Below are positions 56,301 through 64,000 of a stretch of 64,000 nucleotides of DNA, one piece after another. Each line of letters begins with the position of its first letter. The first letter of the stretch is position 1. The notes under the pieces are model-generated. The model was not told where the DNA came from and did no database searches. It worked only from the letters and a program-made list of their open reading frames with translations. Origin of the DNA: Parachlamydia sp. AcF125. Lineage in GTDB: Bacteria > Chlamydiota > Chlamydiia > Chlamydiales > Parachlamydiaceae. The stretch is taken from contig NZ_JAEMUD010000004.1 of NCBI RefSeq assembly GCF_018342475.1, positions 150,522-214,521 of the forward strand, written 5' to 3'. The position numbers were made by a program, and so were the translations under genes.

Positions 56301-59300
56301 CTTTTAAAGATAATCCTCACAAGCAAGAAATAGGCGATACTTTAGCCTTTATTTGTGAGCAGTATGAACGGGCTTTATGTGATTGCATAGAAATTTTAGA
56401 TGATAAAGACCAAAATACTGAAAGATTAGGATTGCTCCAGCAAAGAATGATAAGCTGGAATGCAGATAATCGATTTTCGTCAGCTCTTGCTTTTCGGGAA
56501 CGCCTTCTTCTATGCTTCATAGATAGCTTTAAAGTGATTCCTTTGACTGTAGAAGACCAAGAACAAATCAAACTGCTGATAATCGCACAAGTAGAACTGG
56601 AAAAAATTCGAGAAAATAAACCCAGCGATGAGTTCAAACACGATTTAAATGGTTACAACAGAAACGCCTTGAAGCAATCGGCTCAAGCCGCATTTTTACA
56701 ACATCTCCCCATCATACAAGCTTTTCTTAAAACTAACTTTAGCAACGTCCTAAGTCAAATTACAGCTTCGCATATGTCAGAAGCCGATATCGAATGGCAG
56801 CCTGCTGCTTTTCCCTTTTTTACAGGGCAAGACAAGGGTAACAACCGCTATCAGTTAGATATAATCACAGGAGAATTTAAAAAAAATGATTACCCACTTT
56901 CCTCATGCCCCTCCAATTATAAGAAACACCCTTTCTACCAAGAAGTCTGCAGCCAAAACCCCTTTATCTTCCGAAAAGGGGGCCTCGATTATTATGAAGG
57001 AGTCAGTGGAGAAAATAAAATTCGTTTATATGGAGATGCTGACAACTTATTACAACTGCATCGCAAATTCGACAGGATGGGTTGGTATTCTTTACAACCT
57101 GCCGAGCAAGGCGCCGATTTTTTGCCTGCTGCCTTGAAAGGGCACCCCGACTTGCAGATCTGGATTAAAGCAAATAATCTGACCGAATCTGCAGCCTTAA
57201 TTATTTTCAATAAACAGACTAAACAAGTGCAATATACGATTGATCATGAAGGCATTTTTACAATCAATGGAGAACGGTATGAATGCTTAGAAGCAGATAC
57301 TATGTTGAGAGAAAGCTTGCAAGGTTTTGATAGTCACATGATTCTTTGGGAAAGCAAAACTAACAAGCAGTATGTGCTTTCTTTCCCCTATATAACTTCT
57401 CCTGCTAATAAAAATCAGCCCCTCCACTTTAAGCTTGATGGAAATCGATGGAAATGGGAAAGCAGCCATTTTTTCCTAGCAGAAAATCAAAGGATAGGAG
57501 GCTTAGCAGGCTTCGAGGGTTTTTTAATCATTGAAAACCCGGCAAGACAATGCAGAGCCTTAATTCCTCAAAAGACACAACAGGAGTTTGATACACAGGT
57601 AGATTCTCCTCCCCAAGTAGACTCTCCTCGCCATGTAAGCTACCTCACTTGCCAGCTAACCTCTCCCCCTAGAAGCGCCGCTCTTCAGGCTGCGGATTGG
57701 ACACCTCAGCTTGCTATTCAAACTTCTCCCGAAGCTAATACCTATTTAACTTACTTGCATTTCATGCATGCACGCACCCCAGAAGAGTATAAAAAGGCGC
57801 TATCGCTCTTAAAACAAGCCTATTCATATCAACGCTTCACTTCTAATCAGCTACGTATACTTGGATGGATATTTTGCCACACTCAGGAGGACGATACTCC
57901 TAGATTTGATAATCTTAGGCGCGATACTCCTAATAAATGGGGAATTAACCATAGTCACTATAGCCTAGCCCTACAATTGTATGTAGCTGCTTTAGTCCGT
58001 CAAAACCTACAAGCCCATCCCTCAAAACAATCACTGGAAATGGCTAAAAAAAATAATGACCCGTTTTTCAAACCATCTATTCCCACTGATTTGGCTCCTG
58101 AACAAAAATGGGAAGAATTTTGGCAGTTTTTATCGCTAGCAAGCTGGTCTACAGATACCACAGAAAGCAAACCTATTCCGCAATTTCTTCAAAAAATGGT
58201 TAAAGAATATTTAAAAAGAATGGGTTCTTTACCTAAAGATTTACGGATTGAATCTCTCGTTCCCACTTATTTACTAAGTACATGGGGGATGAAAAATGCA
58301 ATGGAAAGCGAATGGATAACCCCTACTGCCTCACCTACCCGCCAAGTTTTACAAGATTTGGAAAAAATAAGCGACGATCTCAACAAAGTGCGATGGAAGG
58401 AACTACGTAAGAATATTAAAAGCCAGACAAAAGACGAGTTACCCCCCTTTCGTTCGCGCCAAGGAAAAGATTTTATTCGCTATTTCCCCTTTTTATTCCA
58501 ACAAGCAAATAGCGATAGCCTTGAAGAAAGAAAAGAAGTAAAGGATTTTTTAGATGAAGCATATTCGGACACCTATCCTGGCAATAAAACTTTGCGCCTT
58601 GTCCTACGTATCGCTTGCGAGCTAAAAGAGAGAGAACCTCAAGCCATAAACTTCCTTCTTTCTAGTGATAAGTTTCCTGAAAATGCCCAAAAGGTTGTTG
58701 ATCAAGTATCTACCTTATTATTTGAGGAAAAAGGAGAAATAGATGTAAGCGCTTTAAATCAGGCTATACAATTGTGCGTTGATCCTATTAAAAACAAATT
58801 AACAACCACATCCGGAGGTAAGGCTAATGCCTCCACTAAAAAAAGAACAGGCAGAACAGGTCAGCCAAGTGGAAACCGTTCCTCCCGTACCCGCACATCC
58901 CATTCAACTTCTCAGCCAACTTCAACACCCACTAATAATACTTTTGCCTTTGGCACTCCTTTTCAACCAACTTCAACGCCCTCTAATAAACCTTTTGCCT
59001 TTGGCACTCCTTTTCAACCAACTTCAACGCCCTCTAATAAACCTTTTGCCTTTGGCACTCCTTCTCAGCCAACTTCAACACCCACTAATAATCCTTTTGC
59101 CTTTGGCACTCCTTCTTCAACACCCTCTGATAAACCTTTTGCCTTTAAACCTTCTACTCAAGATAGCCAGGATGTGGTTCATGACAATCCTTTTGCTATT
59201 GCTGCAAAAGAGACCTCCGAGGCTAAGCCTAGCACTCGTTTAAAACCTCCCCGACAAATCCTGCCAGCAATTAATACTTTGGAATTACCTTCCGCTTATC

Positions 59301-62300
59301 CTGGTAGAGGAGTAAAAGGAAAAGATTTGAAAAAAAACCTTTTCGCCGACATTAAAGAGTGCCATGTGCGTCTATTTCCACATGCTTTGTCTTCTAAAGA
59401 AGATGCCTCCTTAGGCGACCTTAGTAAAGAAATCGAAATAATAAAGGAGGCAGTAAAAAAGGAAATCACAAAAATACTAAGTGACCTAAAAGAAGATTCA
59501 ACCAAAGACTCTTCTGAGTTAGACAGGATGGATTTAGAGTCTGACCCTCAATACAAGAAACTTATTTCTCTTGCTGATCAATTTAAACTGCACACCTTGC
59601 TAGGCGAATTAAGAAAAATTAATCCATCAAAATTCCGTGCATTCCCATCTCCTCTAATGGATAAAATAAGAGACCTTAATGAACTTGCCAAAAAGGCTAA
59701 TATTGAACCTTTTAAAATGCCAGCACAAAACTTGAATTCCGACGATGAATCGGTAGCAAATTTTATAAACAGCAGCATAGAAGATTTAACACTTGATTAC
59801 TACCTTGGAGCTATTAAAAACCGTCAGCTAGGTCAAACTTCTATTAAGATAAGCGAATGGGAAAAAGTGGAAGAACAGTTTGAAGAGATTAGCCAACAGT
59901 TAATGAAGGAGCATGGTGAGGCAAGTTCTACTATGCATAATTTAGAACAAAGTATTTTAAAATTAGCTAATCAGCAGCTTAAAGAAAATCCCACTCAAGC
60001 AGCTAAAGTAGGAGCCAAGCATAGGGCGCCCTTAACGCTCGAGGATTGCGTGCTATTATTTCTACACGGAGACGCCGAAATGTACCGCAAAAAAATGGGA
60101 TTTTCTCGCTCTGAGATCGAGGGCAAGCAACAGGCAGAAAAATTACACTCTATGATTGGAGAATATTTAGAAGCTTTTGTTCGTTCTCATCATTTGGAAA
60201 GTATTTGCCAAGGTATCCAGAGGGTAAACGAAGCAAAAAGCCAAGCAAATAATGAAGAATTATTGCAGGCAATTGGAAATTTAAACGCATTGATGTCTAC
60301 TTCTCATGATCTTTCCAAATGCCCTGTCCCTCATATATTTTTAGTCTTTGAATATTGCATGACCAAGCTTAAAGATGATCAGCTTTTCCTCGTACGTCAA
60401 CATTCAATTGAAGGCTTGAACCATGCCCTTCAAACTGAAACTAATCATCAATGGAGGGACATTTTCATACAATTGATCCAAGCAGGAGGTAAAACTTTAG
60501 TATGGGGACAAATGTTAGCATTAGCAAAAGCTGATGGTTATCATCTGTCTGTGCACGTCTCGCCTGATCATCAATATGCAACTAGCGTCTACAACATGGG
60601 AGAGAAAGCTTTAGCAATCTTTACTCAAGAGCAGAGATTGTTTGAATTTGATGATCGTCCTGAATATATGACTAAAGAACACCTAACCCATCTTAAAGAT
60701 ACCCTTATCTTAGCGATACATAAACGTCAATTTATCCATACCACAAGTGAGTCTTTACAAGCACTTCGTTGTAGATTCCTTAAAGAAGCATTGCGTTTCA
60801 AAGAAAATGATAAGGCGCAACGAGATAGAATCACCTTGATGAGCGAGATTTTAAGCATTTTCCGTGGTCGAGGCGTGTTTACTTTTGATGAAGTGCATCA
60901 AGCCATGGATCCTTTGAAAGAACTGAATATGCCTTTTGGAAAAATTGTCCACCCCGACATTCAAGAGGGAGAATTAATTGGCAAGCTGTTACGCCTTTTA
61001 ATTTCTGAAGGAATTGTCAAACAGGGTTCCTTAAAAGATTGCATCGATCAACTCAATCAACAAACCCATCATGAAGCTGATAGCAAAAAGATGATGGAAA
61101 ACCTCCCAGGCCTATTACTTAAAGATCCCCTATGGAGAGGAAAGCTAGGTATTCAACATCCTCATGAAGAGCAAGAACTTATTGAATTTCTTTCAAATCC
61201 TCATAAGCCTCTTCCCGATTTTCTTGAAAAAAATACAAACTCCCTGACAGGTGGGTTAACAGCGGCGGAGTATGCGGTATTAGCCCAACGCTTAATTGGG
61301 GATGGATGGTTGATGGAAGGACTACAAAAGAAAGTGGATGAGCATCATGGGCTTATAGCTGTAGGAGGGCATCCTCTCATTTCCATTCCTTTCCAAGCTA
61401 ACATGAAGCCGCTGATTGGCTCAGAGTTTAGCGATCATTATGTCATGATGATCCACACCTTAATTGCCTACTTATCTAAAGGGATTTTTGAGGAACAGGT
61501 GGATGATTTTGTCGGTTTTTTGCGCGCACAAGCTCAAAGTGAGATGCAGCGTAAAGTCACAAGTGATCTAGAGACGACTGCCGCTTATCAAGTGCTTCGC
61601 AATCTACGAGAGAAAGAACCCCTTCTTACCAATTTTTTTGAACAGGAAAAAGTGGACGCGAAAAGCTTCTGCCAAGCCCTAAGAAATACAACGGATGATA
61701 CTGTTTTACAAATGCTAATCAGCTATATCAGTATACGCATTCTTCATAAAGTGGACCTGTATGAATCTCAAGTAAGCAGTAATGGGAAAAGTACGGCCAC
61801 CATGGCTAAATCCATTAATGGATATTCGGGAAATTTGGATAATTCCGATATGCGTCCTACTCTTGATAGTAAGGGAAGGCAGGTCGAATGGTATCCTGAT
61901 AGCGGAACCAGCGGCCAAACAATCGATCTATTAGTCAATCGCAATTCAGCCTTACATGTCGTTAAGCCTACCCCTCAAGCTTTATTAAGCTTACTTCATC
62001 ATGAAGATTATAAGGGCCGCTTTCATGCAATCATCGATGTCGGTTGTCACTTTCGCGGGCTATCCTCTCTAGAGGTTGCTCGTTTAATCTCCGAGCAAGT
62101 AAATAAGGCCCAAATTAAAGGTATTCTTTTCTATGACCCACAAGGGCACTTATTTTGCTTGCATATTCAAGATCAAAACTGTCAACCTATACAGGGAACT
62201 GATAAAGAGCATCTTATAGAACAAACCGGATATAAGCTTGGTGAACTATTCACCTATTATGATCAAGATCATATTACCGGGGCTGATATTCCTCAAGATG

Positions 62301-63712
62301 ACCATGCACTTGCCCTCGTGACAGCTTCAGAAGCCACCCCGTTGTACGAACTTTGCCAGGGCAATCGACGTATGCGCAAATTAGAAGAAGGGCAAGGAGT
62401 CGTACACGCCTTATCAGAAAGCTGCGTGAAATGCATGGTCGATAGATTTAAAGACTCCCCCTTACAAAAACTTAGTGAAAAGGGTATTCGAGATGAAGCT
62501 ACCATGCAGCAATTTATCTTATTTACCTACCTCAATGAAATGGAAGCGCGGATTAATGATAATTTACAACATTGCCTACAAGACCTTATCAATACTACTC
62601 AACAATATGTCTTAGATACCTTATATGATAAAAAAGATTCGCAACTTTATATGCGCCTAGCCAGCCATGGAGCTCCTCTATTTGCCCGGCAAGTCGTTAC
62701 CAGCCTTCTAAAAGAATATAAAGAAGGAAAAATTTCTCATAATATTGGAGATTATTTGCAAAAGGTTTCTGAGAGGCTAATTACAATGGTCTCAGATATA
62801 GTACTAAATGAAGAAATAGAGTCTTTAAAAACGCAGCTCGAACAAATACGCCTCGCAGCTATTCCCCGCTTAGCTAGCAATATCGAATTAAGCGCTAATT
62901 TTCTCAATTCTTCTGTCACAGGTTCGCAAAACCGCGAAGGAACGATGGTGCAATGCCAAGAGAGTCAAATGAACCAAGAAAATGAAACTGAGCAATTGGC
63001 TATTAATCAAACGCGCATGCAGCAAGATTCTAAGATACCTAAGGCCGATCGCCAAAAGCTTAATAAAAAAATATTTTTTTCTCCTGATTTTGGCAACCCT
63101 AATGTGGGTGCATTTACATTATTACCTGCCAGCCAGTTTTTTCCTGATTCAGGTTTACAAGCCATCGTTAATTTTGATTGTGTAATGGTAACTCAGAATT
63201 ATCTTGACACGATCGTAGGTGAAGAATTTTCTTTAACATCCAAAAAACCAATCACCCACCTGCTATGCATTACCGATAGCCTAAATGAGCAAGATTCCCC
63301 TTCTTTTAAGCTTATCTTGGGTTCTCAAGAAGATGTCGATCAATTTGCTTCTTACATCAGGAAGGATAAAGAAGATGCAACAAGACTGCCATCTAGAATG
63401 CCTCCAGATCGCCAAATGGCTTTATTAATGCTAGATGGGCAAATAGTAGAAGGAGATTCTCCCCCTAGCTTATTCTTAAAGGACTCTCCCTTATATAGCT
63501 TACTAGCCGTTGCGATGCTTATCGCAGCAGATACTTTCCATTTAAATCAAGAAAAATGGTTAGATTTGTTTCTTCTACAGTTAAAAGAAAAGGATCCCTC
63601 TATATCTCGATCGATAAAGATTTTTTTCGAAACCTATATTCTTTCTCCTCAAGAAAAAGAGAAATACTTTTCAAGTGATTTAAACCGCCGTTGGTGTGAA
63701 TCCCTCCAGTAG
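53315..63712 (+). CDS. Giant multidomain candidate effector with FxFG repeats
   Basis: About 3465 aa from the ATG at 53315 (GAGGG just upstream; an ATG at 53279 lacks a ribosome site). Order: helical N-terminus; a GHA (residue 261)...FNTGDGTQYH...GTC (372) module shared with the ankyrin protein; long helical regions with a 16-residue duplication (55901-55996); a basic linker with KKRTGRTG; four 17-residue FAFG repeats (about 1867-1934); then a C-terminal SF2-like domain with AGGKT (near 2391), FDEVH (near 2523), IIDVGCHFRGLSSLEVAR, YYDQDHITGADIPQ (near 2980) and MRKLEEGQ. The latter order resembles DUF3638-type giant proteins. The P-loop lacks its first Gly. There is no signal peptide. A role in the host cell, perhaps at the nucleus, is inference. 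Confidence 0.88.
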   Translation: MQEARNEPMNYKDLGSEFSKLEREISALEQTGNEKTHSSISNLSSSILSNQSTPSLQQIQQLKGRLKILSTQSHGMEQATVKKITTLFAQLKELKKAYLQANFFQASPPSTSIPIQSESVPPEEYLSSLTLSNVAHLVGDAILEKARTSQGKLIEGTSKGIEFMHLWLNYLKDTYELPQGMEIFFDHLDELKDFNQLMQEGLNKSQEPETIQEKNSELQPDTLMIRKDACEKMAKQVIQKLQEKGSVRFSWGWHASKPDKAGHAMLVEIQLDKNKTSYKLHVFNTGDGTQYHSAHNDGTKLYVNTLQGYSLPVEKLNEDFIFKMLEPLFVPFSRRVMDSNAEFDASHLYVLLSSFSKIEPTSLQWMKGQLSGTCRLRSLIAYFAFCTKDYKVVTNLWEREIARCLITVDPEKLQERDMRVLTDYLLSRLFHQQAKIIKFDPKNDKAIEVLKQLEGLREKFEILCEKNGWEIALAQRASVPTQFKSPPSVSMKIAKKLEEWRPPEISKQEIKLPFSSPELPAITLLPLPSQASPKEIIDSCHTAHQFALQYIQAKGNALPFLEKTFADLSFRILNSPKLQDELQVHDCSSLLNEILDLSALLFNESVKQTKSSEPNAFFNLKNFLAFHSALALGWQLCQIHEEKAGFLSGGVKGYSLALPPVFTLPLEQAMAQLPSPCLEGETEELFKHLHGYFVNIGKVPKEDRGKTLQLFNFATFGIKEQPSISGIDFPNNPYFLYQDSFEMLTLSKDEYEFTLRCFPSEMDWAKIDEQRPKDCSASAEDWRVYCYYTGHLIPEEEGFSPSFLQLRQLAWLAKCSFSISTLPGSKKRDTASSIKPYSEKDSHLGIPRSQKSSKNKLCFSIQLRELTQPYPNNLPEVPVRELAQQHPYNLPEKPVIPDSLTDLGTKKNLQQNELLAKTDSSLHELVSAQASKSAIRYTTLISYFNKHPEALMDPEKQAYFIQIFFEVGLFKEVIVPQVAELLVKFFENHLKHLESAFKDNPHKQEIGDTLAFICEQYERALCDCIEILDDKDQNTERLGLLQQRMISWNADNRFSSALAFRERLLLCFIDSFKVIPLTVEDQEQIKLLIIAQVELEKIRENKPSDEFKHDLNGYNRNALKQSAQAAFLQHLPIIQAFLKTNFSNVLSQITASHMSEADIEWQPAAFPFFTGQDKGNNRYQLDIITGEFKKNDYPLSSCPSNYKKHPFYQEVCSQNPFIFRKGGLDYYEGVSGENKIRLYGDADNLLQLHRKFDRMGWYSLQPAEQGADFLPAALKGHPDLQIWIKANNLTESAALIIFNKQTKQVQYTIDHEGIFTINGERYECLEADTMLRESLQGFDSHMILWESKTNKQYVLSFPYITSPANKNQPLHFKLDGNRWKWESSHFFLAENQRIGGLAGFEGFLIIENPARQCRALIPQKTQQEFDTQVDSPPQVDSPRHVSYLTCQLTSPPRSAALQAADWTPQLAIQTSPEANTYLTYLHFMHARTPEEYKKALSLLKQAYSYQRFTSNQLRILGWIFCHTQEDDTPRFDNLRRDTPNKWGINHSHYSLALQLYVAALVRQNLQAHPSKQSLEMAKKNNDPFFKPSIPTDLAPEQKWEEFWQFLSLASWSTDTTESKPIPQFLQKMVKEYLKRMGSLPKDLRIESLVPTYLLSTWGMKNAMESEWITPTASPTRQVLQDLEKISDDLNKVRWKELRKNIKSQTKDELPPFRSRQGKDFIRYFPFLFQQANSDSLEERKEVKDFLDEAYSDTYPGNKTLRLVLRIACELKEREPQAINFLLSSDKFPENAQKVVDQVSTLLFEEKGEIDVSALNQAIQLCVDPIKNKLTTTSGGKANASTKKRTGRTGQPSGNRSSRTRTSHSTSQPTSTPTNNTFAFGTPFQPTSTPSNKPFAFGTPFQPTSTPSNKPFAFGTPSQPTSTPTNNPFAFGTPSSTPSDKPFAFKPSTQDSQDVVHDNPFAIAAKETSEAKPSTRLKPPRQILPAINTLELPSAYPGRGVKGKDLKKNLFADIKECHVRLFPHALSSKEDASLGDLSKEIEIIKEAVKKEITKILSDLKEDSTKDSSELDRMDLESDPQYKKLISLADQFKLHTLLGELRKINPSKFRAFPSPLMDKIRDLNELAKKANIEPFKMPAQNLNSDDESVANFINSSIEDLTLDYYLGAIKNRQLGQTSIKISEWEKVEEQFEEISQQLMKEHGEASSTMHNLEQSILKLANQQLKENPTQAAKVGAKHRAPLTLEDCVLLFLHGDAEMYRKKMGFSRSEIEGKQQAEKLHSMIGEYLEAFVRSHHLESICQGIQRVNEAKSQANNEELLQAIGNLNALMSTSHDLSKCPVPHIFLVFEYCMTKLKDDQLFLVRQHSIEGLNHALQTETNHQWRDIFIQLIQAGGKTLVWGQMLALAKADGYHLSVHVSPDHQYATSVYNMGEKALAIFTQEQRLFEFDDRPEYMTKEHLTHLKDTLILAIHKRQFIHTTSESLQALRCRFLKEALRFKENDKAQRDRITLMSEILSIFRGRGVFTFDEVHQAMDPLKELNMPFGKIVHPDIQEGELIGKLLRLLISEGIVKQGSLKDCIDQLNQQTHHEADSKKMMENLPGLLLKDPLWRGKLGIQHPHEEQELIEFLSNPHKPLPDFLEKNTNSLTGGLTAAEYAVLAQRLIGDGWLMEGLQKKVDEHHGLIAVGGHPLISIPFQANMKPLIGSEFSDHYVMMIHTLIAYLSKGIFEEQVDDFVGFLRAQAQSEMQRKVTSDLETTAAYQVLRNLREKEPLLTNFFEQEKVDAKSFCQALRNTTDDTVLQMLISYISIRILHKVDLYESQVSSNGKSTATMAKSINGYSGNLDNSDMRPTLDSKGRQVEWYPDSGTSGQTIDLLVNRNSALHVVKPTPQALLSLLHHEDYKGRFHAIIDVGCHFRGLSSLEVARLISEQVNKAQIKGILFYDPQGHLFCLHIQDQNCQPIQGTDKEHLIEQTGYKLGELFTYYDQDHITGADIPQDDHALALVTASEATPLYELCQGNRRMRKLEEGQGVVHALSESCVKCMVDRFKDSPLQKLSEKGIRDEATMQQFILFTYLNEMEARINDNLQHCLQDLINTTQQYVLDTLYDKKDSQLYMRLASHGAPLFARQVVTSLLKEYKEGKISHNIGDYLQKVSERLITMVSDIVLNEEIESLKTQLEQIRLAAIPRLASNIELSANFLNSSVTGSQNREGTMVQCQESQMNQENETEQLAINQTRMQQDSKIPKADRQKLNKKIFFSPDFGNPNVGAFTLLPASQFFPDSGLQAIVNFDCVMVTQNYLDTIVGEEFSLTSKKPITHLLCITDSLNEQDSPSFKLILGSQEDVDQFASYIRKDKEDATRLPSRMPPDRQMALLMLDGQIVEGDSPPSLFLKDSPLYSLLAVAMLIAADTFHLNQEKWLDLFLLQLKEKDPSISRSIKIFFETYILSPQEKEKYFSSDLNRRWCESLQ
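55901..55996 (+). repeat. Two-copy 16-residue tandem duplication inside the giant gene
   Basis: Two 48-bp units encode LRELTQPYPNNLPEVP and VRELAQQHPYNLPEKP (11 of 16 residues identical). They lie in a Pro-rich linker between helical regions. Confidence 0.8.
58913..59149 (+). repeat. 51-bp in-frame repeats encoding FxFG motifs
   Basis: Four full units start at 58913, 58964, 59015 and 59066, and a shorter fifth at 59117. Each encodes QPTSTP[ST]N[NK][PT]FAFGTP[FS]; the last unit has FAFK. The bases are almost identical between units, so the array expanded recently. The spacing and FxFG core look like eukaryotic FxFG nucleoporin repeats. Confidence 0.92.
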
Positions 63713-63748
63713 GGACCTCGCAATAAAGCCGCGAAGGGGCAAGAGAGA

Positions 63749-63859
63749 ATGAAAAACTGTCATTTACACGGGATTATTTTAGCTATCCTACGGATCCTAG
63801 CAACTTCCATGCTAGGCGGAACTATTTTTGCTACTTTTAGAAACAAGCTAAGCAAATAA
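63749..63859 (+). CDS. Possible small membrane peptide
   Basis: An ATG after AAGGGGCAAGAGAG opens a 36-codon frame with one hydrophobic stretch (IILAILRILATSMLGG). No family is recognised. It lies between the giant gene and the rRNA terminator and may be chance. Confidence 0.25.
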   Translation: MKNCHLHGIILAILRILATSMLGGTIFATFRNKLSK

Positions 63860-63901
63860 AAGAAGCCTGGCTAAGATTAAAGGGTTAAAGAGGAGGAAAA
63901 C

Positions 63902-63932
63902 AAAAAACCCTAGCAACAAGGTTACTAGGGTT
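63902..63932 (-). terminator. Intrinsic terminator of the rRNA operon
   Basis: A 12-bp stem with one mismatch (AACCCTAG at 63906-63913 with CTAGGGTT at 63925-63932, extended by AAC/GTT) is followed on the minus strand by TTTTTT. It lies about 30 bp after the 5S rRNA 3' end. A smaller palindrome (TCCATTTAAAATGGA) lies in between. Confidence 0.85.
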
Positions 63933-63962
63933 AAAGGGTTCCATTTAAAATGGAGTAAAAAA

Positions 63963-64000
63963 GACTTGGCGGCGACCTACTCTTCCACACTCTTGCGTGC
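63963..64000 (-). rRNA. rrf: 5S ribosomal RNA, 3' end (partial)
   Basis: The minus strand reads GTGGAAGAGTAGGTCGCCGC then CAAGTC, the typical 3' end of bacterial 5S rRNA, followed by T-rich DNA. The rest of the rRNA operon lies beyond the right edge. Confidence 0.9.

Noticed and set aside
58827..59243. Open frame of 138 codons with Leu/Pro-rich repeats over the FxFG array
   Set aside because: It is the shifted reading of the 51-bp repeats inside the giant gene. It has no ribosome site, and its repetitiveness is explained by the DNA repeat.

Overview
The window looks like the chromosome of an amoeba-associated, environmental chlamydia (order Parachlamydiales; Parachlamydia/Protochlamydia/Neochlamydia-like). 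The reasons are a CPAF-type S41 protease, the dxr-rseP pair that is also adjacent in Chlamydia, PriA preceded by two lineage-type hypothetical genes, a chlamydial-style outer-membrane barrel, and many very large proteins of effector type (SecA-like motor, ankyrin, WD40 remnant, a giant multidomain protein). Genus assignment is inference, because no 16S or marker tree can be computed here.

Layout. 1-6300 (minus): a 1446-aa protein with a diverged SecA-like ATPase core, followed after 15 bp by a partial gene that runs off the left edge and starts with nine copies of a 21-22-residue repeat. 6830-7294: a DUF2059 protein with a clear terminator. 7673-10251: a small decayed mobile island next to tRNA-Ser(UGA). 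It is bounded by a 50-bp direct repeat and holds a serine-recombinase remnant, a broken IS982-family transposase and an intact Fic enzyme behind tandem palindromic operators. 10482-14003: a secreted hypothetical and an ankyrin protein with a candidate cysteine-peptidase-like domain. 14591-18521: a three-gene overlapping unit ending in priA. 18596-24773: outer-membrane barrel, PF07399-type antiporter, SIMPL protein, lipoprotein and M32 carboxypeptidase. 24770-28986: a large hypothetical, then a broken LanM-like (DUF4135-like) gene.

28970-34563: CPAF homologue, then malQ, a transglutaminase-like protein and an ATP:cob(I)alamin adenosyltransferase. 34851-40156: membrane-anchored DNA/RNA endonuclease, dxr, rseP and a GT8-like transferase. 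40219-42557: a WD40 remnant and a disordered 659-aa candidate effector. 43407-52167: housekeeping genes (tRNA-Arg, MBL hydrolase, a DHH-motif protein, khpA, rluD, recO, tRNA-Leu, an RMD1/DUF155 protein, yidD) mixed with pseudogenes. 53315-63712: one gene for a protein of about 3465 aa. 63963-64000: the 3' end of a 5S rRNA (minus) with its terminator.

The most interesting content is the set of candidate host-directed proteins. The giant protein combines an N-terminal GHA...GTC module (also seen in the ankyrin protein), a central array of four perfect FAFG repeats resembling FxFG nucleoporin repeats, preceded by a basic linker, and a C-terminal SF2-like domain resembling DUF3638-type proteins with an altered P-loop. 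Several other genes are visibly decaying (frameshifts in A or T runs, in-frame stops, internal deletions), so gene turnover in accessory regions is active.
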